Assembly: GCF_030813355.1 (NCBI RefSeq)
Contig: NZ_JAUSUD010000002.1
Span: 1-64,000, forward strand
DNA from: Metabacillus malikii
GTDB taxonomy: Bacteria > Bacillota > Bacilli > Bacillales > Bacillaceae
DNA: 64,000 nucleotides
Reading direction: 5' to 3'
Position numbers and translations under genes: made by a program. Below the pieces are notes generated by a model that saw only the letters and a program-made list of their open reading frames with translations, ran no database searches and was not told the DNA's origin. Below are positions 8,101 to 16,253 of the stretch, piece by piece. Position 1 is the stretch's first letter. Every line of letters starts with the position of its first letter.

Positions 8101-10174
8101 AACGTTAAAATGGCGCATTGATATGGGAAAAAATATTCGTGCAGGTGCCCATTATACACAATTTTTAGTTTATGATTTTGATGGCGACGGTACAGCAGAA
8201 ATCGCAATGAAAACCGCTGATGGTACGATTGATGGACAAGGTAACGTAATCGGCAGAGCAGATGCTGACCACCGGAACAGCTCTGGTTATGTTTTACAAG
8301 GTGATGAATTTTTAACGGTCTTTGATGGAAAAACTGGCAAGGAGCTGCAATCAACTGATTACGATCCACCGCGTGGAGATGTTGCATCATGGGGCGATGG
8401 ATATGGTAACCGCGTTGATCGCTTCCTAGCTGGTGTAGCATATCTCGATGGCGAAAACCCTAGCATCGTCATGGCAAGAGGATATTATACAAGAACGGTG
8501 TTAGCAGCTTATAACTTTAGAGACGGCAAGCTTACAAAACAATGGACATTCGATTCAGCGTCTGAAGGGAACCGTGACTATGCTGGTCAAGGATATCATT
8601 CATTAAGTGTTGCTGATGTGGACAATGATGGGAAAGACGAAATCGTATATGGCCAAATGGTCGTCGATGATGATGGTACAGGACTCTACACAACAGGCTT
8701 AGGTCATGGCGATGCATTACATGTAAGTGATTTCCTTCCAAGTAGACCAGGACTAGAAGTATTCGCAGTCCAAGAAAATAAAGGTGCTGAATACGGCTAT
8801 GATTTACGTGACGCTGCAACAGGAGAAATAATTTGGGGCCAAAAAACAGGACAGGATACAGGGCGAGGCTTAACCGCAGATATTGACCCAAGACATGATG
8901 GTGCAGAAGCATGGGCAATTTCAGGTGCATGGAATAGTCGTGTCGGTGGCTTACACACAGCTAAAGGCGAAAAAATTTCAGAGAATATTCCATCCTCAAA
9001 CTTTGCGATTTGGTGGGATGGTGATTTACTACGTGAGTTAGCCGATCATAAATATGATGATGCAAAAGGTGCAGGTGTAGGAACGATTGATAAATGGGAC
9101 TATGAAAATGAAAAACTAGTAAACTTAGTAACTGCGGAAGGAACGCTATCAAATAATGGCACAAAAGGTACACCTGCATTACAGGCTGACTTACTAGGTG
9201 ACTGGCGTGAAGAAATTATTTGGAGAACGGAAGACAGCAGTGCGTTACGCGTATTTATGACAACAGCCGAAACAGAACATCGCATCTTTACGTTAATGCA
9301 TGATCCGCAATACCGCCTTGCAATCGCCTGGCAAAATGTTGGTTACAACCAGCCTCCACATCCAAGCTTTTTCATTGGAGAAGGAATGGAGCAACCGAAA
9401 ACACCTAATATCACAGTCGTGCCTGTCAAACGTCCAGACAAAACTGCTCCAGAAACAAAGCATGAAATTGTCGGTGAAGAAAAAAATGGCTGGTATAACA
9501 AACCTGTCACTGTAAACTTTTCTGCAGAAGATGGTGACTCAGGTGTTGAAGCAACTTATTATACACTCAACAAAGGTGAAGAAATATCAGGAACTTCAGT
9601 GAATATAAAAGAAGATGGTAAACATCATATCGATTACTGGAGTATCGATAAAGCTGGGAATAAAGAAGCTGCAAAATCAGTAGAAGTAAATCTTGACCAA
9701 ACTGCACCAACAATTACTTTCTCAGCAAAAGAAGACACAACGTTTAAAGTAAATGATAATATTACGATTACTTGTACTGCAAAGGATGATTTATCAGGTA
9801 TTGATGAGTCATCATGTGACGAACTATCTGCAAAAAAAGCATATGAAATTGGTATAGGTAAACATAGTTTGTCAGCTGAAGCGATCGATAAAGCTGGAAA
9901 TAAAACGACTGATTCGCTAAACTATACGATTATCGTAGACTACGATAGTCTAGCAGCATTAACTGAGCAATTCTTTGACAACAAGAAAAAGGCAAAATCA
10001 CTCGTTGAGAAGCTTAATCAAGCAGAGACATCAGAGAAAAAGGGAAATAAAAATGCCCGAAATGGCCAGCTAGGTGCATATTTGAACCAAGTAAAAGCTA
10101 AGAGCGGCAAAGATATTACAAAGCAAGAAGCTGAAATATTAACGAAATTAGCTGAAACTTTATTAAAAAAATAG
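5102..10174 (+). CDS. Secreted bifunctional rhamnogalacturonan acetylesterase (CE12-like) and rhamnogalacturonan lyase (PL11)
   Basis: A 1690-residue secreted enzyme. A signal peptide ends near ASA (about residue 36). Next comes a beta-sandwich module with the FDFG motif, then an SGNH hydrolase (about 186-400) with GDS (Ser196), GGRS, GHND and DNTH (Asp378, His381), the rhamnogalacturonan acetylesterase arrangement. Three fibronectin type III modules and a second FDFG module follow, then a family 11 polysaccharide lyase (about 841-1440) with several calcium-binding DxDxDG loops (GDLDGDGEYE, YDFDGDGTAE, ADVDNDGKDE). The tail has two Ig-like repeats beginning TAP and a C-terminal FIMAH domain (about 1612-1690). 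ATG at 5102 is favoured over 5096 because AAAGGGAG lies six bases upstream. It would deacetylate and cleave rhamnogalacturonan I outside the cell. Both active sites look intact. Confidence 0.93.
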   Translation: MDAKGKRNFRRLLTMFLSVLLVISSAPITMQTASANEAVLYKFDFGTESSKVQEGFTKVTAATGYTAEGKYGFADIGKVTEADRETSDPLTSDYISMTDTAFQVDLENGDYKVTVYAGDQNEATSVGVKADLIQKVQDMTINAGEFVERSFDIALIDGQLTIELTGNSPKLNGLVIEKLPKRTAAEYPTVYIAGDSTVQTYDEYWKPEAGWGQMISRYFDTKVTFDNHAIGGRSTKTFMNEGRLDAILRDIKPNDYFLIQFGHNDATVSRPERYVTVPEYKVLLKAYVDGARQRGAEPILVTPVGRRDFNASTGKFNVSFPEYVQGMKEVAEENDVPLVDLSALSVAYYDTIGPEGTLAVFLHTEPGMYQAFPNGSQDNTHFQEYGAIQIARLLSGGLKDLNVSLSSYVQDIEPPADVPAKPSNVSASGISNAGAVLTWEAVDSADIYKIYRKRSDETDYTLIGTAAAPKLTVSGLDEGKSYQLAVSAVNGKGESELSDPVTISTKEATTKFDFGLAGNPVAEGYTEVNLSSVYTPEKGYGIVDPTGMIGRDRGTGGDLLRDWLGYFNVGWKFNVDVPNGLYAVKVYVGDFLGSARTTIQIEGQDFGQVSAPSRNYTEKIIPQVSVKDGQMNFDFGGSTGIVNGVELTPILLAPSELTLDNKNMDPAKPSVTLSWKEVEEAASYNIYRNVAGTSSIEKVGTATESTFTDNSVRVGIKYEYTVTAVDNANVETVPSLPLEVNMVDDSQEIPNPPENIKVGKVNKNDITIKWDKVKEAATYNIYRSEKKDGEYILVGKTDKTSYKDETVLTTIPYFYKVAAVNAGGESKLSESVETPAVTVLKRQMEDLTRAPVAVKTEEGVYVSWRLLGTDSDDISFNVYRDGKKINSSPIKASTNFIDKDGTVDAVYEIRDVVGGKETKEKVTTNVLSNNTFDIPLQKPEDGVTPLGDPYSYRANDASVGDLDGDGEYEIVLKWDPTNSKDNSQAGYTGNVYIDAYELDGTLKWRIDMGKNIRAGAHYTQFLVYDFDGDGTAEIAMKTADGTIDGQGNVIGRADADHRNSSGYVLQGDEFLTVFDGKTGKELQSTDYDPPRGDVASWGDGYGNRVDRFLAGVAYLDGENPSIVMARGYYTRTVLAAYNFRDGKLTKQWTFDSASEGNRDYAGQGYHSLSVADVDNDGKDEIVYGQMVVDDDGTGLYTTGLGHGDALHVSDFLPSRPGLEVFAVQENKGAEYGYDLRDAATGEIIWGQKTGQDTGRGLTADIDPRHDGAEAWAISGAWNSRVGGLHTAKGEKISENIPSSNFAIWWDGDLLRELADHKYDDAKGAGVGTIDKWDYENEKLVNLVTAEGTLSNNGTKGTPALQADLLGDWREEIIWRTEDSSALRVFMTTAETEHRIFTLMHDPQYRLAIAWQNVGYNQPPHPSFFIGEGMEQPKTPNITVVPVKRPDKTAPETKHEIVGEEKNGWYNKPVTVNFSAEDGDSGVEATYYTLNKGEEISGTSVNIKEDGKHHIDYWSIDKAGNKEAAKSVEVNLDQTAPTITFSAKEDTTFKVNDNITITCTAKDDLSGIDESSCDELSAKKAYEIGIGKHSLSAEAIDKAGNKTTDSLNYTIIVDYDSLAALTEQFFDNKKKAKSLVEKLNQAETSEKKGNKNARNGQLGAYLNQVKAKSGKDITKQEAEILTKLAETLLKK

Positions 10175-10184
10175 AATGTAATGA

Positions 10185-10276
10185 AGAGGGTGACTCAGGC
10201 CGTGTCTGTTCCTCCAAAACACTAATGTTTATAGAGTGATTGGGAGGAATTATGATACTGATTTGAGTCACTCTCT
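10185..10276. terminator. Long nested hairpin after the esterase-lyase gene
   Basis: Outer arms AGAGGGTGACTCA and TGAGTCACTCTCT pair over 13 positions with one G-T; inner arms TTCCTCC and GGAGGAA pair further in. A T-rich tract follows. The whole 92-bp element could end transcription, but is much longer than an ordinary terminator and may be a mobile palindromic element. Confidence 0.55.
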
Positions 10277-10437
10277 TATATTTAAACGAAGTGAATATGA
10301 TATAATTTCACAAGGACAATTCGTATTTAGATGTTAAATTATTTGAATGAGTTCGACCACCGACAAATACATTAAAACAAATCTATTTTACACATTGATA
10401 GACAGGCATGATTTTTTCGACTCATCCGCCTTATGTA

Positions 10438-10916
10438 GACGAATTCAGCTCGGAAACTATCGCGAAAAGTCCTTCATCCGTATTATGAAGACGATTTTTG
10501 TTCTGGAACAATATCGAAAAGTTCTTCATCCGTATTATGAAGACGATTTTTATTCGGAAACAATTTGGAAAAGTTCTTCATCCGTATTATGAAGACGATT
10601 TCTGTTCGGAAACAATATCGAAAAGTTCTTCATCCGTATTATGAAGGCGATATTTGTTCGGAAACTATCACGAAAAGTTCTTCATCCGTATTATGAAGAC
10701 GATTTCTATTCGGAAACTATCGCGAAAAGTTCTTTATCCGTATTATGAAGGCGATATTTGTTCGGAAACATTCACGAAAAGTTCTTCATCCGTATTATGA
10801 AGACGATTTCTGTTCGGAAACAATATCGAAAAGTTCTTCATCCGTATTATGAAGACGATTTTTGTTCGGGAACTATCACGAAAAGGTCATCATGCGCATT
10901 ATGAAGACGATTCTGG
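10438..10916. repeat. Tandem array B: 52-bp unit, about nine copies
   Basis: The word GAAAAG recurs at 10464, 10516, 10568, 10620, 10672, 10724, 10776, 10828 and 10880, a strict 52-bp period. Each unit has the hairpin GTTCTTCAT-N7-ATGAAGAC with loop CCGTATT; the first and last copies are degenerate. The preceding CGAAA is also shared with array A, although loop and flank sequences differ. A short reading frame (10347-10592) runs into the array but has no ribosome binding site and is not a gene. There are no unique spacers. Confidence 0.94.
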
Positions 10917-11332
10917 AGATGGCTCATTTCCTATTTTGCCTTCATTGGATGCCATTTTGACTCTCCTTAAAACCACGCAAATTAATGTTCCATACCATGC
11001 ATGCCATTCAGTATATCTATAAATTTTCCATACTTCAAAAAATTACTATATTCTGTGTAAATGAAGAGGTATACTATTTAAAACTAGTAGAATAATGGTC
11101 TTTTCAACATGTATTTTTACTACATTTCATCAATATAATCAATGGAGGGGATTGGGTACGAAAATAAAGAAAGAGTGAAACAGATGATGGGTGAAGCGGG
11201 GCAAATTATGGTAGTTCACCAATCGATGTGATTATTGTAATAATATAATAGTCATTTATCTACTTGTTGAAGAATAGCTGCATTTCATTCATAGCAAAGA
11301 AACAATATACTAGTTAGCGAGGTTGAAAGACA
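10917..11332. other. Intergenic stretch without a recognisable gene
   Basis: AT-rich. A GGAGGGG sequence near 11143 looks like a ribosome binding site but leads only to frames of fewer than 20 codons. A run of stop codons follows in every forward frame before the small membrane protein gene. Confidence 0.5.
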
Positions 11333-11719
11333 ATGATCATAAAAAGAAAGTTATTAACGGCAGTGCTCAGTAGTTTACTATTTAGTATCGTATTTATGGT
11401 GCCTGATGGCTTAAATATGAATGGATTTTTAAATTTATATTATATGAATTTTATATTTGTCATTACATATGGTGTCATCACTTCGTATATAAGTGACTGG
11501 ATTAGTGAAAAATTTATTACGAAGACATCTACACGTGAGCTTGTTTCTTTACTATTACATTGCTTATTTGGTTCTGTGTTTTTCCTTTTAAGTCTCATCT
11601 CTGCAGTCATTTTTTTCATTACTGACCGCTTATTAAGAAAGGTTAACATTAAATGGTCTGTTGTTGTGACGGCGTTATTGATTGTCATCGTCGTATTTAT
11701 CCTTGGTCTTACACTTTAA
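11333..11719 (+). CDS. Small membrane protein, four predicted transmembrane segments
   Basis: A 128-residue protein that I do not recognise. Hydrophobic stretches lie at about residues 8-22, 35-55, 72-92 and 107-127, with short charged loops (SDWISEKFITKTSTRE and DRLLRKVNIK) that suggest an inner-membrane protein with four spans. There is no signal peptide beyond the first span and no catalytic motif. The ribosome binding site GAGG lies 10 bases before the ATG. It stands alone between array B and the second LacI gene, with 137 bp to the latter, which has its own promoter. No function is proposed. Confidence 0.7.
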   Translation: MIIKRKLLTAVLSSLLFSIVFMVPDGLNMNGFLNLYYMNFIFVITYGVITSYISDWISEKFITKTSTRELVSLLLHCLFGSVFFLLSLISAVIFFITDRLLRKVNIKWSVVVTALLIVIVVFILGLTL

Positions 11720-11787
11720 TTCAGACTAAAGATAGAAGGATGCGTTTTCTGATTTGGCTAAATTTTCTAAAAATAAATAAAAAACAC

Positions 11788-11816
11788 TTGCAGATGTTCT
11801 GCGCAGTCTTTATACT
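11788..11816 (+). promoter_or_regulatory. Sigma-A promoter of the second LacI gene
   Basis: TTGCAG (11788-11793) and TATACT (11811-11816) are separated by 17 bases. Transcription would start at about 11823, inside the operator that follows. Confidence 0.75.
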
Positions 11817-11820
11817 GTAG

Positions 11821-11836
11821 ATGTAATCGATTACAT
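11821..11836. promoter_or_regulatory. LacI-family operator 1, perfect palindrome
   Basis: ATGTAATCGATTACAT is a perfect 16-bp palindrome with a central CG, placed over the predicted transcription start of the LacI gene, so the protein should repress itself. Two near-identical sites lie before the downstream operon. Confidence 0.8.
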
Positions 11837-11856
11837 TCCGCCGAGGAGTAGAAGCA

Positions 11857-12855
11857 ATGGTGAAGATGAGTGATGTAGCACTTAAGGCAAATGTTTCGAC
11901 AGCGACTGTATCAAGAGTCCTTCACTCTCCAGAAACTGTAAAGGAACAAACACGTCAAAAGGTGTTAAATGCAATAAAAGAATTGAATTACCAACCGAAT
12001 ATTTTAGCTCGACAATTAAGAAAAAATGAAACGAAGACGATCCTTGTCGTAGTTCCAAACATTATGAATACCGTATTCTTAGGGATTATTGAGGGAATTG
12101 AGGCCGAAGCTTCTAAAAATCAATATAAAGTCCTTTTAGGTAACACGAATAATGATGTCAAGAAGGAATATGGTTTAATAGATCTCTTAAAGCAAAAGCA
12201 AACAGACGGGATGATTTTATTTTCTGCACGCCTTGAAGAAGATATACTACATGAGCTAAGTGAACAATATCCAATCGTACTAACTGCAGACTTTATCGAT
12301 GGTTTAAAAGTACCAACTGTTTCAATAGATAATATTAGTAGTAGTAGAAAAGCTGTTTTACATTTAATTTCATTGGGCCATACGAGAATTGCCCATATCT
12401 CTGGTCCATTAAGTAATTCGAGTGCTAGAGACCGTTTTAAAGGTTATGAACAGGCGCTATATCAGCATTCAATGGAAGTTGGTAGTATGCTTGTTCAAGA
12501 AGGGGATTATAGTTTAGAGTCTGGCTACAACCAAATGCGGAAGTTACTTGCACTAGAAAAAATGCCAACGGCTGTATTTGCTGCTAATGATGAAATGGCA
12601 ATTGGGGCAATTAAGGCAGCAAAAGAACATGGTCTGAACATTCCACAAGACCTAGCCATCGTCGGATTTGATAATATCCATTTTTCATCAATATTTGAAC
12701 CCAGGTTGACAACGATTGCCCAGCCGTTGTTTAAAATGGGGCAACTCTCAATGAAATTATTATTAGCGCAAATTAATGGTTCAGTAAGTGAAAAAACACA
12801 ATATATATTAGAAAGTGAACTAATTATTAGAGATTCATGTGGAGGCAAGGAATAG
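11857..12855 (+). CDS. LacI family transcriptional regulator of the adjacent sugar operon
   Basis: A 332-residue regulator. The helix-turn-helix is at residues 4-24 (MSDVALKANVSTATVSRVL), the hinge helix near 50 (PNILARQLRKNET), and the sensor domain shows the AVFAANDEMAIGAIKAAKEHG block followed by VGFDN, as in ribose/xylose-type repressors. GAGGAG lies eight bases before the ATG. Palindromic sites of the form ATGTAATCGATTACAT occur over its own start and twice in the 210-bp gap to the next gene, so it very likely controls itself and the isomerase-ABC importer-oxidoreductase operon. The inducing sugar is not readable. Confidence 0.93.
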   Translation: MVKMSDVALKANVSTATVSRVLHSPETVKEQTRQKVLNAIKELNYQPNILARQLRKNETKTILVVVPNIMNTVFLGIIEGIEAEASKNQYKVLLGNTNNDVKKEYGLIDLLKQKQTDGMILFSARLEEDILHELSEQYPIVLTADFIDGLKVPTVSIDNISSSRKAVLHLISLGHTRIAHISGPLSNSSARDRFKGYEQALYQHSMEVGSMLVQEGDYSLESGYNQMRKLLALEKMPTAVFAANDEMAIGAIKAAKEHGLNIPQDLAIVGFDNIHFSSIFEPRLTTIAQPLFKMGQLSMKLLLAQINGSVSEKTQYILESELIIRDSCGGKE

Positions 12856-12913
12856 GGGTCCTTGCTTACATTCTACTTATGTCTATTCATCTACTAAACT
12901 TTTATCGTGTAAA

Positions 12914-12929
12914 ATGTAATCCATTACAT
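12914..12929. promoter_or_regulatory. LacI-family operator 2
   Basis: ATGTAATCCATTACAT differs from operator 1 at one central base and is flanked by AA/TT that extend the symmetry to 22 bp. Its centre is 63 bp before that of operator 3, six helical turns, which would permit looping. Confidence 0.75.
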
Positions 12930-12976
12930 TTTAAGGAGGTGATCGCCGAATAACATAGGTGTTGTACTTGATTAAA

Positions 12977-12992
12977 ATGTAATCGATTACAC
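12977..12992. promoter_or_regulatory. LacI-family operator 3
   Basis: ATGTAATCGATTACAC matches operator 1 except for the final base. It lies 75 bp before the isomerase start codon and overlaps the likely promoter spacer (TTGATT at 12968). Confidence 0.78.
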
Positions 12993-13066
12993 TCTATCGT
13001 TATTTAAATCATTGAAAATAAGAGAAACGACAAAGCATTTTCAATCAATTTAAGGGAGTTGAATAA

Positions 13067-13837
13067 ATGAAAGAAACTCAAATTGCACTTCAACTTTATA
13101 CATTACGTAATGAAACAGAACGAGACTTTGTCGGCACGCTAGAAAAAGTAGCGAAACTTGGTTATAAAGGTGTTGAATTTGCCGGTTATGGTGGTTTAAC
13201 TGCAGCGGATTTAAAACAGACACTTGATTACCTTGGATTAAAGGCAACCTCAAGTCATGTCGCACTTACATTATTAGAAAGTGACCTCGGGCAAGTTATT
13301 GATTATCAGCAAGCTATTGGAAATCGACATATCGTTTGTCCGTTTTTACCACCTGAAAGACGTACAAAAGAGTCGTATTTCGAACTTGTACCTATTCTAA
13401 ATGAAATTGGTCGCAAATGTGCTGAAGCAGGGATAACGTTTTCTTATCATAACCATGATTTTGAACTAGAAGCCTTTGACGACGGCCGTAAACCTCTACA
13501 ATTTTTATTAGATGAAACTAATCCACTGTGGGTTAAGGCAGAATTAGATATTTATTGGTTATCAAAAGTAGGCGAAAGCCCAGTACAATGGTTAGAAAAG
13601 TATGCTGGTAGAACGCCGTTGCTTCATATAAAAGATATGACGACAGATGAGGAAAAGTTTTTTGCTGAACTCGGAACTGGTGGAGTGGACTTAAACAGTG
13701 TTTTAAATCAAGCCGAGAATGCTAATGTTGAATGGTATATCGTTGAACAAGACCAAACAAGACGAACACCGTTAGAAAGCATCGAGATAAGTATGAAATA
13801 TTTGAAGAAGCGAATGAAGCAAGAACAGGGGATTTAA
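13067..13837 (+). CDS. Sugar phosphate isomerase/epimerase family protein (TIM barrel)
   Basis: A 256-residue xylose-isomerase-like TIM barrel (AP endonuclease family 2 fold). Metal-binding positions are visible in the HNHDFELE segment (about 125-132), in KAELDIYW (glutamate and aspartate, about 160), in HIKDM (histidine, about 188) and in the C-terminal WYIVEQDQ (glutamate). These proteins isomerise or epimerise sugars and often act with Gfo/Idh/MocA dehydrogenases. It opens the operon of an ABC importer and such a dehydrogenase. AAGGGAG precedes the ATG. Epimerase, isomerase or keto-sugar hydratase are all possible. Confidence 0.88.
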   Translation: MKETQIALQLYTLRNETERDFVGTLEKVAKLGYKGVEFAGYGGLTAADLKQTLDYLGLKATSSHVALTLLESDLGQVIDYQQAIGNRHIVCPFLPPERRTKESYFELVPILNEIGRKCAEAGITFSYHNHDFELEAFDDGRKPLQFLLDETNPLWVKAELDIYWLSKVGESPVQWLEKYAGRTPLLHIKDMTTDEEKFFAELGTGGVDLNSVLNQAENANVEWYIVEQDQTRRTPLESIEISMKYLKKRMKQEQGI

Positions 13838-13859
13838 AAACATAAGGGGGTAAATTGTA

Positions 13860-15167
13860 ATGGTTAAAAGATTAATTTCTCTAAGTCTTACATTATCACT
13901 GCTTTTTTTGGCTGCGTGTGGTCTTAACGGGGGGAGCTCAGCAGATAAAACAACGAGCGATAGCAAGGGAGAGGAAACGGCTTCAGGCAAAAAGCAAGAG
14001 CTTGAATTTTGGTACATTGATACAGGGGAAAAGGAAAAAGTTTATTTAGAAGCGGTAGAACGATTTAAAGAAAAGCATCCTGATGTTGAAGTAAAAACAT
14101 TACAAATTCCAAATGATGCATACAAACAAAAATTCTCAGTTGCAATGAGTGGTGACGAAGCCCCTGATGTATTTCATAACTGGGGTGGCGGTTGGCTTAA
14201 AAACTTTGTAGAACAAGACAAGGTTCTTGATATTACGGCTGACACTGACAAAGAGCATTTTAATGAACTAGCTTTGGATAATTCAACATTTGAGGACAAA
14301 GTATATGGAATGCCATTAAGTTTATCGATTGACGTCATTTTTTATAATAAAGAAATTTTCGAGAAGTATGGCTTAACACCACCAAAAACGTATGAAGAGT
14401 GGTTATCAGTCATAGATACATTAAATGAAAATAAAGTCATACCAATTGCATTGGCTAATCAAACGAAATGGCCAGGTGCATATTATTTAATGAATTTTGC
14501 AAGTCGGATTGCAGGTCCGGACCTATTTGAAAGTGCCTTAAATCGTGAAGGGAAAGGATTTGACGACGAAGCCTATATTCAGGCAGGAAAATACATCCAG
14601 GAGCTAGTCGATAAAAATGCATTCAATCCTGGTTTTAATGGTGTGCCATATGATGAAGGCCAAGGTCGACAACTTCTTTATTCCGGTCAGGCAGCAATGA
14701 TGGATATGACGATTTCCTTTTTAAATAATGTACGTCAGGAAGCACCTGAATTTGAAGAGAAACTCGATTTCTTCTTGTTCCCTACAGTACCAGGTGGAAA
14801 AGGTGACCAAACACATCAAGGTGCGGGTACTGGTCCAGTTTGGTCGGTCGCAAAAAATAGCGAACATCCAGATTTAGCAGTTGAATTGATAAAGGAGCTT
14901 ACAAGTACTGAAACAGCTCAAAATTATACAGATCGAACTGGAACATTAACCGCTGTCAAAGACATCGAGCCTGCAGACGAATTTACAAAGCGTTTTTATG
15001 AGGTTGTTCAACAAGCTACACATTTACAAATGCCGTATGACCAAACATTACCTCCAGAGCTGGCTGAGCTTCATAAGGACACAACCCAAGCAATTTTTGG
15101 GAAGGAAATGACACCTGAAGAAGCAGCTAAGAAAATGGAAGAAAAGGCTAAGGAAATACTTAAATAA
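13860..15167 (+). CDS. Sugar ABC importer, substrate-binding lipoprotein
   Basis: A 435-residue family 1 extracellular solute-binding protein. The lipobox LAAC (cysteine at residue 20) and Gly/Ser-rich linker mark a lipoprotein anchored to the outer face of the membrane. The block VEVKTLQIPNDAYKQKFSVAMSG and the aromatic residues FHNWGGGW and WPGAYY near the cleft are typical of oligosaccharide binders. It is 22 bp after the isomerase gene, with AAGGGGG before the ATG, and is followed by two permease genes. A stem-loop separates it from the first permease, as often seen where the binding protein is made in excess. Confidence 0.93.
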   Translation: MVKRLISLSLTLSLLFLAACGLNGGSSADKTTSDSKGEETASGKKQELEFWYIDTGEKEKVYLEAVERFKEKHPDVEVKTLQIPNDAYKQKFSVAMSGDEAPDVFHNWGGGWLKNFVEQDKVLDITADTDKEHFNELALDNSTFEDKVYGMPLSLSIDVIFYNKEIFEKYGLTPPKTYEEWLSVIDTLNENKVIPIALANQTKWPGAYYLMNFASRIAGPDLFESALNREGKGFDDEAYIQAGKYIQELVDKNAFNPGFNGVPYDEGQGRQLLYSGQAAMMDMTISFLNNVRQEAPEFEEKLDFFLFPTVPGGKGDQTHQGAGTGPVWSVAKNSEHPDLAVELIKELTSTETAQNYTDRTGTLTAVKDIEPADEFTKRFYEVVQQATHLQMPYDQTLPPELAELHKDTTQAIFGKEMTPEEAAKKMEEKAKEILK

Positions 15168-15256
15168 AAGTCTATGTTCAATAGTTTTCGAGAGTTTCTT
15201 TTCATGGATTTTGATTCCCTATAAAAAGAAATCACTATTGTAATTTCTTACTTATG

Positions 15257-15287
15257 GCCTCACATATTTAACCATAAAGTGTGAGGC
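15257..15287 (+). terminator. Stem-loop between binding protein and permease genes
   Basis: GCCTCACA and TGTGAGGC form a perfect 8-bp stem. A longer-range pairing, AAAGTCTA near 15167 with TAGACTTT near 15291, brackets it. No T-run follows, so partial attenuation or message stabilisation fits better than full termination. Confidence 0.6.
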
Positions 15288-15320
15288 TCGTAGACTTTTA
15301 AGTGAATCAGGAGGGATTAT

Positions 15321-16253
15321 GTGGAGGTCAATGTAGATGTATCTAGGCGTCCGGCAACAACGCGTACAAGAACCAAGAAACTGAAAAACTATCTCACAAT
15401 CGGTTTGTTTATTGCACCTGCTCTCATTGTCTATTCAATTTACGTCCTATACCCGATCATTTCAACGTTGATATACAGCTTCTATGAATGGGATGGTATG
15501 GGCGTAGGGATATTCGTTGGGTTTGATAACTATATCCAGCTATTGAAAGATACTGTGTTTCTAACAGCTTTGAAGAACAATACATGGGTCGTATTGACCT
15601 CGGTATTTGCACAAATACCGTTAGGATTAATTATGGCACTAATGCTATTTACACCAATTCGCGGTATTCGTTTCTTTAGCAGTATTTACTTTTTCCCATT
15701 TTTAATGTCAACGGTTGCCGTTGGTATGCTTTGGGTGTTGATGTATGACCCGATTAACGGAATCATTAATCAAATTGTCAATGTATTCGGTTTAGAAAAT
15801 GTTGCATGGCTGAGTCAATCAAATACAGCTCTATTTGCGGTATTACTTGTCATCGTTTGGCAATTTGCTCCTTTTTATATGATTCTCTTTAAAGCAGCTA
15901 TTGTAGGAATCCCTGAGGAATTATATGAAGCGGCAGATATTGACGGGGCAAGTCCGATGATGAAGTTCTTTAAGATAACGCTTCCATTACTAATGCCTAC
16001 TATAGTTAGTTCTTCTATTCTAGCGGTCGTAGGATCGTTAAAATCATTCGATATTTTTTATATTATGACTGGCGGAGGTCCGAATCACGGTACAGAGCTT
16101 TTAGGAACATATATGTTTAAGCAGGCGTTTATTAACTTCAATATGGGGTATGCCAGTGCCATCGCATTTATTATGTTCTTCTTAGCTTTAATGGTGACAA
16201 TTATTATTCAAGCAATGGACTACTATCGTAAGAAGAAAGGAGCCTATGTATGA
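15321..16253 (+). CDS. Sugar ABC importer permease (MalF-like)
   Basis: A 310-residue inner-membrane permease with about six transmembrane spans and the EAA loop EELYEAADIDGASPMMKFFKITLP, where it contacts the ATPase. It starts with GTG, with AGGAGGG upstream. The last four bases overlap the start of the next gene (ATGA), so translation of the two permeases is coupled. The pair belongs to the MalF/MalG carbohydrate uptake type 1 class. No ATPase gene is in the operon; in Bacillus such importers use a shared MsmX-type ATPase encoded elsewhere. Confidence 0.93.
   Translation: MEVNVDVSRRPATTRTRTKKLKNYLTIGLFIAPALIVYSIYVLYPIISTLIYSFYEWDGMGVGIFVGFDNYIQLLKDTVFLTALKNNTWVVLTSVFAQIPLGLIMALMLFTPIRGIRFFSSIYFFPFLMSTVAVGMLWVLMYDPINGIINQIVNVFGLENVAWLSQSNTALFAVLLVIVWQFAPFYMILFKAAIVGIPEELYEAADIDGASPMMKFFKITLPLLMPTIVSSSILAVVGSLKSFDIFYIMTGGGPNHGTELLGTYMFKQAFINFNMGYASAIAFIMFFLALMVTIIIQAMDYYRKKKGAYV

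Noticed and set aside
10347..10592. 81-codon frame running into array B
   Set aside because: Codons repeat with the array and no ribosome binding site precedes the ATG; the array itself explains it.
11195..11232. Short frame after an orphan ribosome-binding-like sequence
   Set aside because: Fewer than 20 codons; looks like a remnant, not a gene.
15257..15287. Full terminator within the importer operon
   Set aside because: No T-run follows and the permease genes have no promoter of their own, so attenuation is more likely.
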